Part shown: piece after piece, positions 25,357-36,754 of the stretch
Position numbering within the stretch: the first letter of the stretch is position 1
How the letters are laid out: the number at the start of each line of letters is the position of its first letter
NCBI GenBank assembly: GCA_021292105.1
Contig: CM037874.1
Location: forward strand, 23,123,534-23,187,533
DNA length: 64,000 nucleotides
Source of the DNA: Anadara kagoshimensis
Taxonomy: Eukaryota > Mollusca > Bivalvia > Arcoida > Arcidae
Direction: 5' to 3'
Made by a program: the position numbers and the translations under genes
The notes under the pieces: generated by a model
What the model saw: only the letters and a program-made list of their open reading frames with translations
Databases searched by the model: none
What the model was told of the DNA's origin: nothing

Positions 25357-25540
25357 CTAAAAATTATAGCACATCACCTTTAGATTCACAAATTTACGAT
25401 AAATTGTTGAATACTAAAAAATTATAGCACATCATCTTTATTTAATGCTATCAGTTCCACAAATTTACGATAAATTGCTGAATACTAAAAAATTATAGCA
25501 CATCACCTTTATTAATGCTAGAAGTTTTTAACCAATCAAA
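25329..25540 (-). repeat. Three tandem copies of the exon 1b acceptor edge
   Basis: The acceptor and first nine or so codons of exon 1b recur twice upstream. The three copies start at about 25329 (functional), 25386 and 25456. Each extra copy has TTTTTTAG followed by TATTCAACAATTTATCG or the variant with GCA, runs through AAATTTGTG, and then diverges. The duplicates keep the splice acceptor but lack the rest of the exon. Confidence 0.85.
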
Positions 25541-26257
25541 AGATGGCTTACAGAGTTAATCAAGAGAACCAGAACCAGAACCACAACTTGATTGGTCAAA
25601 ACTTGATTTGCTTAGTCATTAATTAACATGTATACATCATTTTTGTAATATTGCTAATGATGTCATTTATTGTAAAATAACATCAAGACCCTTGCGTTCA
25701 GGGCTAAAAAAGATTCAACAGGACCATGTAGTAAACTTTTGGTGCATATAATTATCAGTATTTACATAGTTATATCATGATAACCAAAATTTTAATGGTT
25801 TTCAATTTAGGTAGTTTTTTGGATGTTCAATTTTTCAAATTTGAAATTTGAAAGTTGGTTGTCTTAATGTTGTTTCACATCACATTAAAAATGTATCCAT
25901 TCATGACAACCAGATATGGAAAGACAACATATTAACATTTAAGGGACCAAATGAAGACTGAGTTATCCATGGTTAAGTTTCACAATTTAAAATCATTATT
26001 AGCAAAATTTCTTATATTTGGTAAAAATACAGTACTTTTCAAAATATTTTCTAACAAAATTGCTAAAATAAGATATTTTTTAAAGAATTTCTGAAAAATA
26101 AGCAGCCAATGGCAATTATAGCTACCTGGTAAGAAATGGAAACATGGTATGGTAATTACTGACTTGTGTTAGTCAGATGTAATTTGAAGTTTAGTGAACT
26201 GTTAACCTTCATGATCAAGCAAGTCAAGGTTTAAAGAACCAAGCTTAGGCCAAAGAA

Positions 26258-29181
26258 AACAAGAGGCCCATGGGCCTGATACGCTCACCTGATAACTAAT
26301 GGCTAGCTGATAGATTTAAAGAAAACATAAATACTAAACCCCAATGACTTGTTTTTTTTACATCATGATAACCGTTGTATTAATACCTACAACATTCTAG
26401 TATACATGCCTATACAAAAAGTTAATAGTTTTCAAGATAATTAACCATTTCAGTATTGTTTCACATCTGTGACCTTGACCTTTGAACCCAAGACCTTTTT
26501 CTATACATCAAAATGATCGTATCGATACCTACAACATTCTAATATACATGCCTATACAAAATGTTTATAGTTTTCGAGATAATTAAACATTTCGGTATTG
26601 TTTCGCATATGTGACCTTGACCTTTAAACCCATAACCTTTTTCTATAAATCAAAATGATTGTTGTATCAATATCTACAACATTCTAATATACATGCCTAT
26701 ACAAAAAGTTTATAGTTTTGGAGATAATTAACCATTTCGGTATTGTTTTGCATCTGTGGCCTTGACCTTTGAACCCATGACCTTTTTCTATACATCAGAA
26801 TGATCATTGTATCAATACCTACAACATTCTAATATACAAGCCTATACAAAAAGTTTATAGATTTTGAGATACAGTTGAATCTCGTTATCTCGAACTCGGA
26901 TATCTCGAACTACCGGATATCTCGAACTTTTTTAAAAAGTCCGAACAAAGTTGTTCTTTATTAAACCAAAATCACTCCGGTTATCTCGAACTCGGATATC
27001 TCGAATTATCGGATATGTCGAACAATATTTTCGTCCCCTTGAATGAAAATCCTAGGAAAATTACACTCGTTAACTCGAACAAAAAATTTAGGAAAATTAA
27101 ATTTGTTAACTCGAACAAAAAATTTAGGAAAATTAATTTGTTACTCGAACAAAAAATTTTGAGAAATCAAATTTGTCAGCGCCTACAGATTTTTTGGTAG
27201 AAATAAAATAAAATAATTGACTGTCGGTCTCGTGTTGATTTTAAAATTACAATATTGCACTGACCTCCCAATTTCCTTAAGCCCTTAATTATTATCCCTT
27301 GCATAAGCAATTAAACCATCATGGGGATTAGCAGGTGTTATAATTACTGCCAAGCTGAACATGGCTTCCGAAAACGTGTGATGTGAACATTACTCAATAC
27401 AACCGGAAGCTTGGGATGATTAAAGTACACAAAGCGAAACTGGTATGGAGACCAAAGCGGACTCCACTATTTGTCGGCTAATAACAAGTAACAGATAATC
27501 TCCCGATTTTTTATATACTACATTCTCAATTATAAATGCAAATAATAAATAATGCAGCTTTTTATATCATGTTTGAATACATACGATATAGGAGAAACCG
27601 GCAATATACAGTTTGACCAGATAAAACCGAAAGCGACTTCCGGTAGGCGTGTACGAGTTACTTCCCTTTTGTTGTCGTTTTTAACATCGGTTATCTCGAA
27701 CTCCGGATAAGTCGAACTTTTTGCATTTCCCCGTCGAGTTCGAGATAACGAGAGTCAACTGTAATTAACCATTTCAGTATTGTTTTGCATCTGTGACCTT
27801 GACCTTTGAACCCATGACCTTTTTCTATACATCAAAATGATCGTTGTATCAATACCTACAACATTCTAATATACATGCCTATACAAAAAGTTTATAGTTT
27901 TCGAGATAATTAACCATTTCGGTATTGTTTCACATCTGTGACCTTGACCTTTAAACCCATGACCTTTTTCTATACATCAAAATGATCATTGTATCAATAC
28001 TTACAACATTCTAATATACATGCCTATACAAAATGTTTATAGTTTTCGAGATAATTAAACATTTTGGTATTGTTTCGCATCTGTGACCTTGACCTTTGAA
28101 CCCATGACCTTTTTCTATACATCAAAATGATCGTTGTTTCAATACTTACAACATTCTAATATACATGCCTATACAAAATGTTTATAGTTTTCGAAATAAT
28201 TAACCATTTCAGTATTGTTTCACATCTGTGACCTTGACCTTTGAACCCATGACCTTTTTCTATACATCAAAATGATCGTTGTATCAATACCTACAACATT
28301 TTAATATACATGCCTATACAAAAAGTTTATAGTTTTCGAGATAATTAACCATTTCAGTATTGTTTCACATCTGTGACCTTGACCTTTGAACCCATGACCT
28401 TTTTCTATACATCAAAATGATCATTGTATTGATACCTACAACATTCTAATATACATGCCTATACAAAAAGTTTATAGTTTTCGAGATAATTAACAATTTC
28501 GGTATTGTTTCGCATCTGTGACCTTGACCTTTGAACCCATGACCTTTTTCTATAAATCAAAATGATCGTTGTATCAATACCTACAACATTCTAATATACA
28601 TGCCTATACAAAAAGTTTATACTTTTCGAGATAATAATTATAATCAGAGGTAAAAAAAATTAGGTCACGACCTTCACAATTGACCTTGACCTCATTTTGA
28701 AGATACTAACAAGAAGATGTCAAAACTGAAAACCCCATGTCATTATCTGGTCAAATAGTCAAGTTATAACAATTTGAAGCTATTTTACGATTTTTTCAAA
28801 ATTAAACGCAAAAACGCGTAACCTATTTTTTATCCGATTTTTACAAAATGAACAAACTATAGGCTTAAGACCCTAGAGAAGCCAAATATCACATCAGATT
28901 TATTCTCCAATCAGTACTTTCGGAGAAGAAGATTTTTTAAGATTTTTGCACCCCTAGGTCACCTTGACCTAGTTATGGTAGCCATGGCAACGCCACGAAC
29001 AAATCTGAATTGCACCGGCCCATATATACTTCTGACAAAGTTTCATTAAAAACTGTCCAGTAGTTTCAGAGGAGAAGTCGAAAATAGGTGTTAACGACGC
29101 ACACACGCACACACGCACACACGCACATACACACGCTGCGCTATGCCATAAGCTCACATGACCTTCGGTCAGGTGAGCTAA
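26258..29181 (+). mobile_element. Helitron-like ('pearl'-type) nonautonomous element
   Basis: The left end is 'aagaggcccatgggcctg' followed by 'cgctcacctga'. The right end is a hairpin (GCTCACATGACC, loop TTC, GGTCAGGTGAGC) at 29152-29178 followed directly by CTAA, as in Helitron 3' ends. The core is a 145-bp tandem repeat with nine intact 'gaccttgacctt' registers (26471 to 28520). After the core comes a unique tail and an AC-rich block (29097-29130). No rolling-circle replicase is present. A pogo-like element interrupts the core at 26872-27761. Bivalve pearl elements share this layout. A second copy lies at 54545-55926. Confidence 0.65.
26872..27761. mobile_element. Pogo/Tigger-like TIR element nested in the Helitron-like core
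   Basis: An 890-bp element with inverted ends CAGTTGAATCTCGTTATCTC and GAGATAACGAGAGTCAACTG, flanked by TA on both sides. The neighbouring uninterrupted core units read GAGATAATTAACC, so the empty site and the TA duplication are confirmed inside the window. Subterminal GGATATCTCGAACT motifs repeat. There is a three-unit 36-bp internal repeat at about 27050-27165. No transposase remains. Confidence 0.8.
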
Positions 29182-30499
29182 AAAGTGTCTCCGCTAACAT
29201 GCTTAGAAAAATTAGGGTCTGTAGGCAAGCATTTTTAAAAAAAATACTTTTATTTATCTTATGGGGCAAAGATGCCACCTTTAACAGTGTTTGTCAAAAT
29301 ATTGTCCAAATTTTTTTAGGGTAAGCATTAAAATTTGGACTGGTCAGGTAAGCAGAAACACACATTAAGGCCTTAGATATCTGACACAAGGGGTTTAGGA
29401 CCATTGGTATAAAAATGATTACAGACAAAAACACATAAGGTCAACAAACATGCAAGATTAGCATCTCTTATTTATCTCTACTCCATCTGCTTACACACAT
29501 GAAATACAAAATAAACAACAGTTGATTGGTTGGTCAACTATCATACTACAATGTAGTATTCACTTTCACAATTGAATTATTTTAATTCTGGACACTTTGG
29601 TTATAATATATCTAGAGTACCATAGTAGATTTTAACAAAACCAATAAAACATTATAAGGAAACGTGAAACATTTTACAACTGTAGTTCCATAGGAGAAAA
29701 AAACACACACATACACACAAACTCAGGTATGAATTCACAAATACTGGGTTATACAACATAGGGTCAACATTCATTAAGGTACATCAAAACCCTATATGTA
29801 CCCAATATTTAAATAGCATACAGTGAGAAATTAATGACACACTAACAAGTGACTGAAAATAAACCACTCATCTCAAGACAATTTTTACGTATTTGGACAA
29901 ATGGGTAACAGAATAACCCAAGCCTTGTCATGTGCCAAGCTGACATAACAACTTGTTCTAAATAAATGTTCGAAAATATCTTTCCATCCTACAAGGTTTC
30001 TGGAGTTAAAACGAACATGAGCATTGGAAATTGAATAAACAAATCAAAAACACTTTGATCATTAATTATCAGCTGTTCTAAGTTCTTGGTTATTTTCTGT
30101 TAGCGACATCAAACGAAAACAAAGAGGCAATATATTTTCTTTGTCATTAACACATGGACTTTTATTGATTTTTCTCTGTATATTTTTTTTGAAACTCCGG
30201 TTGTAAAGATTTAATGATTAAATATATATGGTTAAACAATGCACAAAATATGTTCGTTAAAAAACAATGTTGAAAATTTATAGTTATAAGGATAAGATGG
30301 ATGAGGTGGAATGAAAGTTTTGTGAGAAAAAAAAGATGTTGAAATTTAAAGCTATGGAGAATCCGAAATGATGGATGAGGTGGAATGAAAGTTTCGTGAG
30401 AAAAAAAATTTAGCTATGTAGAGATGAGATGAAGTATAGTGGAATGGCATAATGATTTCATGTTTTAAACCAAAGTCAAGATGTGTTTACTTATCATAG

Positions 30500-30690
30500 T
30501 GATTATATTATTAGTTCTAGAATAGTAGAGGAAACAGGAATACCCGGACAAAACCACTGACCTTCAGTAAATGAACTGAAAAACATTCTCAAACTAGATT
30601 TTTTACTGAATCAAATTGAATATCAGCAGTGCCAGGCACTGTGATCCACAAGCCAGTGATTTGAAACATTCAGACATTGAGACCATAATT
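30500..30690 (-). mobile_element. tRNA-derived SINE, family A, degraded copy
   Basis: Retains 'tagaggaaacaggaatac' and 'ctcaaactagatttt'. It lies in the large syntaxin intron. The 29182-30499 stretch before it is intronic with no clear feature. Confidence 0.4.
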
Positions 30691-30779
30691 CAAGGAGTTG
30701 GAGTTCGGAGGTTTTTTTTTATTTTAATCATTAACAAATGGAACACTTAAATGTCAGTATTCCAAAAACAATATTTCAG

Positions 30780-31006
30780 TGAAGTAATGCAGTTTTACAC
30801 CCAAGTCAAGATTTTTACACTTGTAAGGAGACAGTCAGCTCATGGATGGTGGAGGAAACTGGAGTGTCCAAAGAAAACCACTGTCTTTAGGAAAACAAAC
30901 TGACAAACTTTCTCATGCTAGGATCTGTTAAGAGTGAGATTCAAACCTAGGCAGTGAAAGGTGATGTGATCCATGCTTTAGACCACTTAGTCACTAAGGC
31001 CCTCTC
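30780..31006 (-). mobile_element. tRNA-derived SINE, family A, best-preserved copy
   Basis: On the minus strand the head reads GGCCTTAGTGACTAAGTGGT, then a long variable-arm-like stretch, then CTAGGTTTGAATCTC (B-box-like). This suggests a Ser- or Leu-type tRNA origin. The body ends in 'ttgacttgggtgtaaaact'. Confidence 0.7.
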
Positions 31007-31555
31007 ACAGCATTGAGAGGTCTTGAGTTTGAATATCAATGTCTGAACTATTTAACCTCCAAAAGAAACTCCTAAATTCAATCTTTAAAAAAATCATCAA
31101 TGTAAATGTCATAAACTTCATTAATATTGTTAAAATTTTTCAAATTGAGTAAATTGCCTTTACATGTAGAAAACTTAACAAAGACTTCAAAAAGGAATCT
31201 TATTAAACCTCCTTAAAGAAATGTGTTTTATTTGTTGTATAAAATATACCAAGTAATTTTCTGGAATTATCATAAAGCACTCATCACAATACATGCATCT
31301 GGTACACTGTACTTTGACATTTAAACTTCACATGCTCACCACCCACTTAAAATGTGCAACTCCCACAATTTCTTATGTGTAGAATAACATCATTCAAAGC
31401 ATTAAACAGGAATTTTCTGTTTTATTGAAAGGTTATGCTGTCCAAAATCTAATAAATAAGAAACAAAAAAAAAAACTAAAGCCATCCTACAAAATTTCCC
31501 CCAAACAAATACTTTCATTGTTTAAAACAATTAATTAAAATAAAAGGACAAATGG

Positions 31556-31558
<3 letters not shown>

Positions 31559-31593
<35 letters not shown>
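31559..31593. repeat. (TC)n microsatellite
   Basis: First of several TC runs on this intron edge. Further runs are at 31832-31872, 32121-32150 and 32438-32472. Confidence 0.95.
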
Positions 31594-31597
<4 letters not shown>

Positions 31598-31802
31598 TGT
31601 TGGTTTGACAGTTGTTATAAAGCCCCCTTCATCCTTCTTTCTTGATACAGTAAAACCTTGTTATAATTTTTCTTAATAACTCTGCAACCTTACTTACTTT
31701 TACAGTACATTTGAAGTCCCAAAATCTACTACCTTTATGTTTCTCCCATTTATTACAAACCCCTTACTACATGTAACAGCAAAATCTGACCTAACAAATG
31801 AT

Positions 31803-31827
31803 ATAAAAATCAGCTGATGATTTGTAC

Positions 31828-31876
<49 letters not shown>

Positions 31877-32490
31877 TTTAATACCAGTGTTTTAAGGTCA
31901 CTTTGCTTCAAATTTCAACCAAAACTGCAAAAGGAACCTCTCTTTCTCACCACAAACATAAATTCCATCTCTCTCTCTCCCCCTCTCTCTCTCTCTCAGC
32001 TACTTCTCTATCTCTCAATATAAAGTGTTTATGTCATGTACATATGAGTCTCTCTCTCCAGTATGATATATGATAACATGATATTGGTGTCTTTTGAATA
32101 CTAAGATTGGGTGTTGATTTACTCTCTCTCTCTCTCTCTTTCTCTCTCCAGTATGATATATGATAACATACTATATTAGTGTCTTTTGTATACTAGGATT
32201 GGGTGTTGATTTATTCCATTCTTGCTCTATCTCTCTCTCCAGTTATATATAAATTTCATTATTATTTTCTCCCAAGATCAGATGATTTGATCTACTCTCT
32301 CTCCACTATGAAATACAAATACATACCAGTATTTACTCCTTTTGTATTCTTAGATCAGATGATGAATTGTTCTATTCTCTCTCTTGTATGTTATTGACAC
32401 ACTTGTGTCTTCTGTATTCAAAGATCAGCTGTTGAGCCCCCCCTCTCTCTCTCTCTCTTTCTCTCTCTCTCCAGTATATTATATATACAT
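31803..32490 (-). repeat. Degenerate copies of the RKTQ exon donor edge within TC-rich satellite
   Basis: Between (TC)n blocks there are five or six decayed copies of the 3' end of the exon at 32493-32566. They are visible on the plus strand as variants of 'tgtcttttgtattctaagatcagctgatgattt' cut at 31806, about 32085, 32185, 32270, 32340 and 32415. The copy near 32415 still has AGACACAA followed by GTGTGT; the others have lost the donor. Confidence 0.7.
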
Positions 32491-32492
32491 AC

Positions 32493-32566
32493 TTGTGTCT
32501 TTCGTATTCTAAGATCAGCTGATGATTTGTTAGAATGCTCTTCTTGTTCTATGTTTTGTTCTATAA
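32493..32566 (-). CDS. STX1: Syntaxin-1 exon, Habc region (SIEQ...RIRKTQ)
   Basis: This 74-bp exon encodes the end of the Hb helix and the start of Hc: IEQNIEQEEHSNKSS, then ADLRIRKTQ. The upstream boundary is TTTATTTACAG before TTATAG, so the exon enters with two bases that finish a codon split with the missing upstream exon. It ends CAA, then donor GTATGT, in phase 0. The residues match the vertebrate syntaxin-1 segment closely, with RIRKTQ identical. Upstream is a 41-bp minisatellite and downstream a TC-rich tract with degenerate copies of this exon's 3' edge. Confidence 0.93.
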
Positions 32567-32583
32567 CTGTAAATAAAAAGTTA

Positions 32584-33117
32584 TAAACATCAAGTCAAAC
32601 CAACATCAATTAATGTATTAAGTCTAAACATCAAGTCAAACCAACATTAATTAATGTATGAAGTCTAAACATCAAGTCAAACCAACATTAATTAATGTAT
32701 TAAGTCTAAACATCAAGTCAAACCAACATTAATTAATGTATTAAGTCTAAACATCAAGTCAAACCAACATCAATTAATGTATGAAGTCTAAACATCAAGT
32801 CAAACCAACATTAATTAATGTATGAAGTCTAAACATCAAGTCAAACCAACATTAATTAATGTATGAAGTCTAAACATCAAGTCAAACCAACATTAATTAA
32901 TGTATGAAGTCTAAACATCAAGTCAAACCGACATTAATTAATGTATTAAGTCTAAACATCAAGTCAAACCAACATCAATTAATGTATGAAGTCTAAACAT
33001 CAAGTCAAACCAACATTAATTATTGTATTAAGTCTAAACATCAAGTCAAACCAACATCAATTAATGTATTAAGTCTAAACATCAAGTCAAACCAACATTA
33101 ATTAATGTATTAAGTCA
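32584..33117. repeat. 41-bp minisatellite, 13 copies
   Basis: The unit begins 'taaacatcaagtcaaaccaa' and contains ATTAATTAAT. There are thirteen nearly identical copies with a period of exactly 41 bp. It starts 18 bp from the acceptor of the syntaxin exon at 32493-32566. Confidence 0.95.
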
Positions 33118-33177
33118 AAATTGTATCCTTTTGTTTAAATATCTCAAAGTGTTCTATAGAACATGGGGGATTTCATC

Positions 33178-33305
33178 AAAAACAAACATTCTTAATCCAT
33201 GTCCAAATCACAATCCTAAAGCAAAGTAAATATCTTGAAACTGACACATAAGGTGAACTTCTGCAAGGAAGTGAGGCCTGGTGCTTCAGAAGGGTAAGTG
33301 TATCA
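33178..33305 (+). repeat. Interspersed repeat module R, copy 1
   Basis: Begins 'aaaaacaaacattcttaatc' and contains 'gtccaaatcacaatcc', 'gcaaagtaaa' and 'aaggaagtgaggcctggtgc'. Other copies are at 43748, 50880, 59511 and, inverted, 59690. Family unknown. Confidence 0.65.
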
Positions 33306-33504
33306 AGGTTCGGAGTGTCAATATTCATTGAAAGAACCTTCATGAGCAAGCTCACATACTTCTCATGTCCAAATACCTCACACATATTGGAACTAGATTT
33401 CTCTAGTTATTTCTGTACATTTTTCAAAGACCAAGGACCATCATTTCTGTAAAAATTAGCAGAGCAAATTGATGATCTGTGACTCTTTGTGGTAGAATTA
33501 TATA

Positions 33505-34689
33505 CTGTGATTACATTTAATTTCGTGGGCTCCAATTTTCGTGGTTCTGAGAAAAAATACCATTTCGTGGGATGATAAATTCGTGGATAAAACACCTGTT
33601 TATAATATCTTCTTCTATTGTCCGTAACTTCCTTTGAAGATCGGCGAACCGTTGACGACTCTACACACATGTAAACAGGTGAGTAAAATCAGTCTTATGC
33701 AGAAGGTAATCGAAATTAATCATTAAGGTGAGCTGATACAATCAGGCACCCGGGTAAAAAAAATTGAAAAAAAATTATAATAAAAATTGTATCAATTTCT
33801 TCATTAGATATTTACGTAAAGGTAGAATAAAAAATGACCTCATTCATTGAGCCAAGATGACCCCAGATTTAACTGGTTTCTGATCAAATAAATATTTCTC
33901 GAAGGTGTAAATTTGGTGAAAATTCAACTTCTTTCGCTCGAATACAATTTTATCAGAATGACATGTGGCCAGTCCTTGTAAACAAAACACAAGCTGAAGC
34001 CATAATACAGATTTCACTGAAAGTAATAGAGCGAAACGAAATAACTCGTCTGGAACATGGAGTGTTACTCAAGATTAGTAATTAACCGTGATCATTTCAG
34101 TAATCTCTTAATCCGATTACGACCCGCGGGTGCTTGATCGGTAAAACACCCGAGTCCACGCCAGATGAGTGACTTTTTACCTCATCATAGAATATTCAGA
34201 TCCTGTTATTTACATTTCATTAGAATGTGCATGGCAATGTGTATTGCCGGTAGTTCCGGTGATTATTAATAACCGGCAATACAATGTGTTCTGTATTATA
34301 ACGATTATAAAGTTTATTTTATATCGTCAGTTGTTGTTATTTACTTTTATTTTTAATCAAATTTATTTAATTCAAATGAACTGTCGATATCGATAGATTT
34401 GCCGTTCGAAGTTCAACATTTTATTTACAAATGAAGTTTGAAAACTTTGAGATATCATCGTGAATTTAATATTTTTAAAGTGACTGAAACCTAAATCTAA
34501 TGAAGATCGCCTCTCGATGTTCGGTCGCTCGAACCCCCCGATGGCTCGAATACTTGGCCAAAGTCCCATGGACTTCGAGCCATCGAAGTTCTATTGTACA
34601 TATATATTCGTTGACATGTAAATTCGTGGGTCAAGGTATCCACGAAAACAACGAAAATTGGAACACCACGAAAATTAATGAATTCACAG
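33505..34689. mobile_element. TIR element, CTGTGA...TTTCGTGG ends, TA flanks
   Basis: 1185 bp between TA dinucleotides. The inverted ends are CTGTGATTACATTTAATTTC and GAAAATTAATGAATTCACAG, with repeated 'ttcgtgg' and 'ccaattttcg' motifs in both subterminal zones. The interior contains other decayed sequence, including an end-like 'tggacttcgagccatcgaag' near 34572. No transposase was found. Confidence 0.65.
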
Positions 34690-35049
34690 TACCAAATATC
34701 AGTTCAATCACTGCAAGCGTTTAGAAAAAGGTGCAGAAAATTGTTATTTAAAAAAAAACTGAAAAACCAAGGGATATGTGCTTCATAAAAATCAGCAGAA
34801 CAGAATGAAACATAAACTTAGTCTGTGTGATACTCAATGTGGTAGACTTGCATACCAATAATCAGCTCAAACGCTGAAAGCATTAAGAAATAAGTATGGA
34901 AAACTTATCTCAGACTGATGGACTGATGGGTTGGTGGGTCTAAAGCATACTCTGTCCATCTTTGTTGTGTGAGATATATAATAAAGAATTGGCATAGAAC
35001 ATGGGTGATTTCAGATCATGGTTCTGAGTGTTTAATATTCACTAAACAT

Positions 35050-36049
35050 NNNNNNNNNNNNNNNNNNNNNNNNNNNNNNNNNNNNNNNNNNNNNNNNNNN
35101 NNNNNNNNNNNNNNNNNNNNNNNNNNNNNNNNNNNNNNNNNNNNNNNNNNNNNNNNNNNNNNNNNNNNNNNNNNNNNNNNNNNNNNNNNNNNNNNNNNNN
35201 NNNNNNNNNNNNNNNNNNNNNNNNNNNNNNNNNNNNNNNNNNNNNNNNNNNNNNNNNNNNNNNNNNNNNNNNNNNNNNNNNNNNNNNNNNNNNNNNNNNN
35301 NNNNNNNNNNNNNNNNNNNNNNNNNNNNNNNNNNNNNNNNNNNNNNNNNNNNNNNNNNNNNNNNNNNNNNNNNNNNNNNNNNNNNNNNNNNNNNNNNNNN
35401 NNNNNNNNNNNNNNNNNNNNNNNNNNNNNNNNNNNNNNNNNNNNNNNNNNNNNNNNNNNNNNNNNNNNNNNNNNNNNNNNNNNNNNNNNNNNNNNNNNNN
35501 NNNNNNNNNNNNNNNNNNNNNNNNNNNNNNNNNNNNNNNNNNNNNNNNNNNNNNNNNNNNNNNNNNNNNNNNNNNNNNNNNNNNNNNNNNNNNNNNNNNN
35601 NNNNNNNNNNNNNNNNNNNNNNNNNNNNNNNNNNNNNNNNNNNNNNNNNNNNNNNNNNNNNNNNNNNNNNNNNNNNNNNNNNNNNNNNNNNNNNNNNNNN
35701 NNNNNNNNNNNNNNNNNNNNNNNNNNNNNNNNNNNNNNNNNNNNNNNNNNNNNNNNNNNNNNNNNNNNNNNNNNNNNNNNNNNNNNNNNNNNNNNNNNNN
35801 NNNNNNNNNNNNNNNNNNNNNNNNNNNNNNNNNNNNNNNNNNNNNNNNNNNNNNNNNNNNNNNNNNNNNNNNNNNNNNNNNNNNNNNNNNNNNNNNNNNN
35901 NNNNNNNNNNNNNNNNNNNNNNNNNNNNNNNNNNNNNNNNNNNNNNNNNNNNNNNNNNNNNNNNNNNNNNNNNNNNNNNNNNNNNNNNNNNNNNNNNNNN
36001 NNNNNNNNNNNNNNNNNNNNNNNNNNNNNNNNNNNNNNNNNNNNNNNNN
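35050..36049. other. Assembly gap (1000 N)
   Basis: Exactly 1000 undetermined bases, a conventional placeholder size. The missing N-terminal syntaxin exons could lie here. Confidence 1.
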
Positions 36050-36700
36050 CACACATAATGAACAAACACATAATTATAGCCACCACTTTATTTTTAGAAA
36101 TTGTTTTAATTTTGGTTTAAACATTTAAACTTTAGTTTAGCCTCTTCCATTTTAATTTAACACCTTCAGGTTTTGCTGAAATGTTAAAAATAACAAAGAA
36201 CCACCTGTTGCTAAAACACGCAACTTCAATAACTCTGTCTATAAATTGAAACAGTCGCCATTTTGTTTTTGAATTATGTCAAATTAAGCATGTTGCCAAA
36301 TTTAACTAAAATTTAAAACCCTTAGTACAGTTTTTGCATTGGCACATCATAACTTTAAATAGCCATTTTGTTTTAGGAATTACGGGTTTAAAAACTCAAA
36401 ATTGAGCTTGGTATTTGCCATTTTTGAATTTGGCATTCTCGAATTATGTTAATTTAATAATGTTACCAACTTTTACTAAAATTTGTCAACCCAAGTAACA
36501 TTTTTTGTATTGGTACATCAATAATTTTATCCGCCATTTTGTTTTTGAAATTATAGGTTCAAAAACTCAAAATTGAGCTTTGTTTCCGCCATATTTGAAT
36601 TCAGCATCTTCGAATGATGTTAGGAAAGCATGTTACCGACTTTTACTAAAAAATGCCGCTTCAAGTCACATTTTCTCAATTTGTTCCTAGTCTAACCCGG
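36050..36700. other. Noncoding with degenerate repeated block
   Basis: The string 'gccattttgtttttgaaatt' with 'aaaaactcaaaattgagctt' recurs about every 180 bp (near 36250, 36365 and 36530). This is a decayed tandem repeat without coding evidence. Confidence 0.5.
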
Positions 36701-36754
36701 AATCTTGGATGGGGTCGGTCCATTTTCCGTCTAATTTGACCGAAAATGTTTCCC

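Larger units (their letters stand above)
14116..32566 (-). other. STX1: Syntaxin-1 gene, 3' part (gene span)
   Basis: This is the span of a plasma-membrane Qa-SNARE gene read on the minus strand. The protein pairs with SNAP-25 and synaptobrevin in vesicle fusion and binds Munc18. Eight exons join without frame conflict: phase 0 into the first alternative pair, phase 1 out of it, then phase 0 at every later junction. Any one choice from each pair gives about 193 residues, from the motif IEQNIEQEEH to a C-terminal membrane anchor; the family is usually about 290 residues long. The missing N-peptide and Ha/Hb helices are not visible up to 64000 and may lie in the N gap at 35050-36049 or outside. 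A candidate AATAAA on the minus strand near 13255 would give a 3' UTR of about 0.85 kb, but AT richness makes this weak. Confidence 0.93.

Noticed and set aside
31817-32023. Leu/Ser-repeat open frame
   Set aside because: Product of the TC microsatellite.
34969-36120. Long open frames of more than 300 codons on both strands
   Set aside because: They exist only because the 1000 N gap contains no stop codons.
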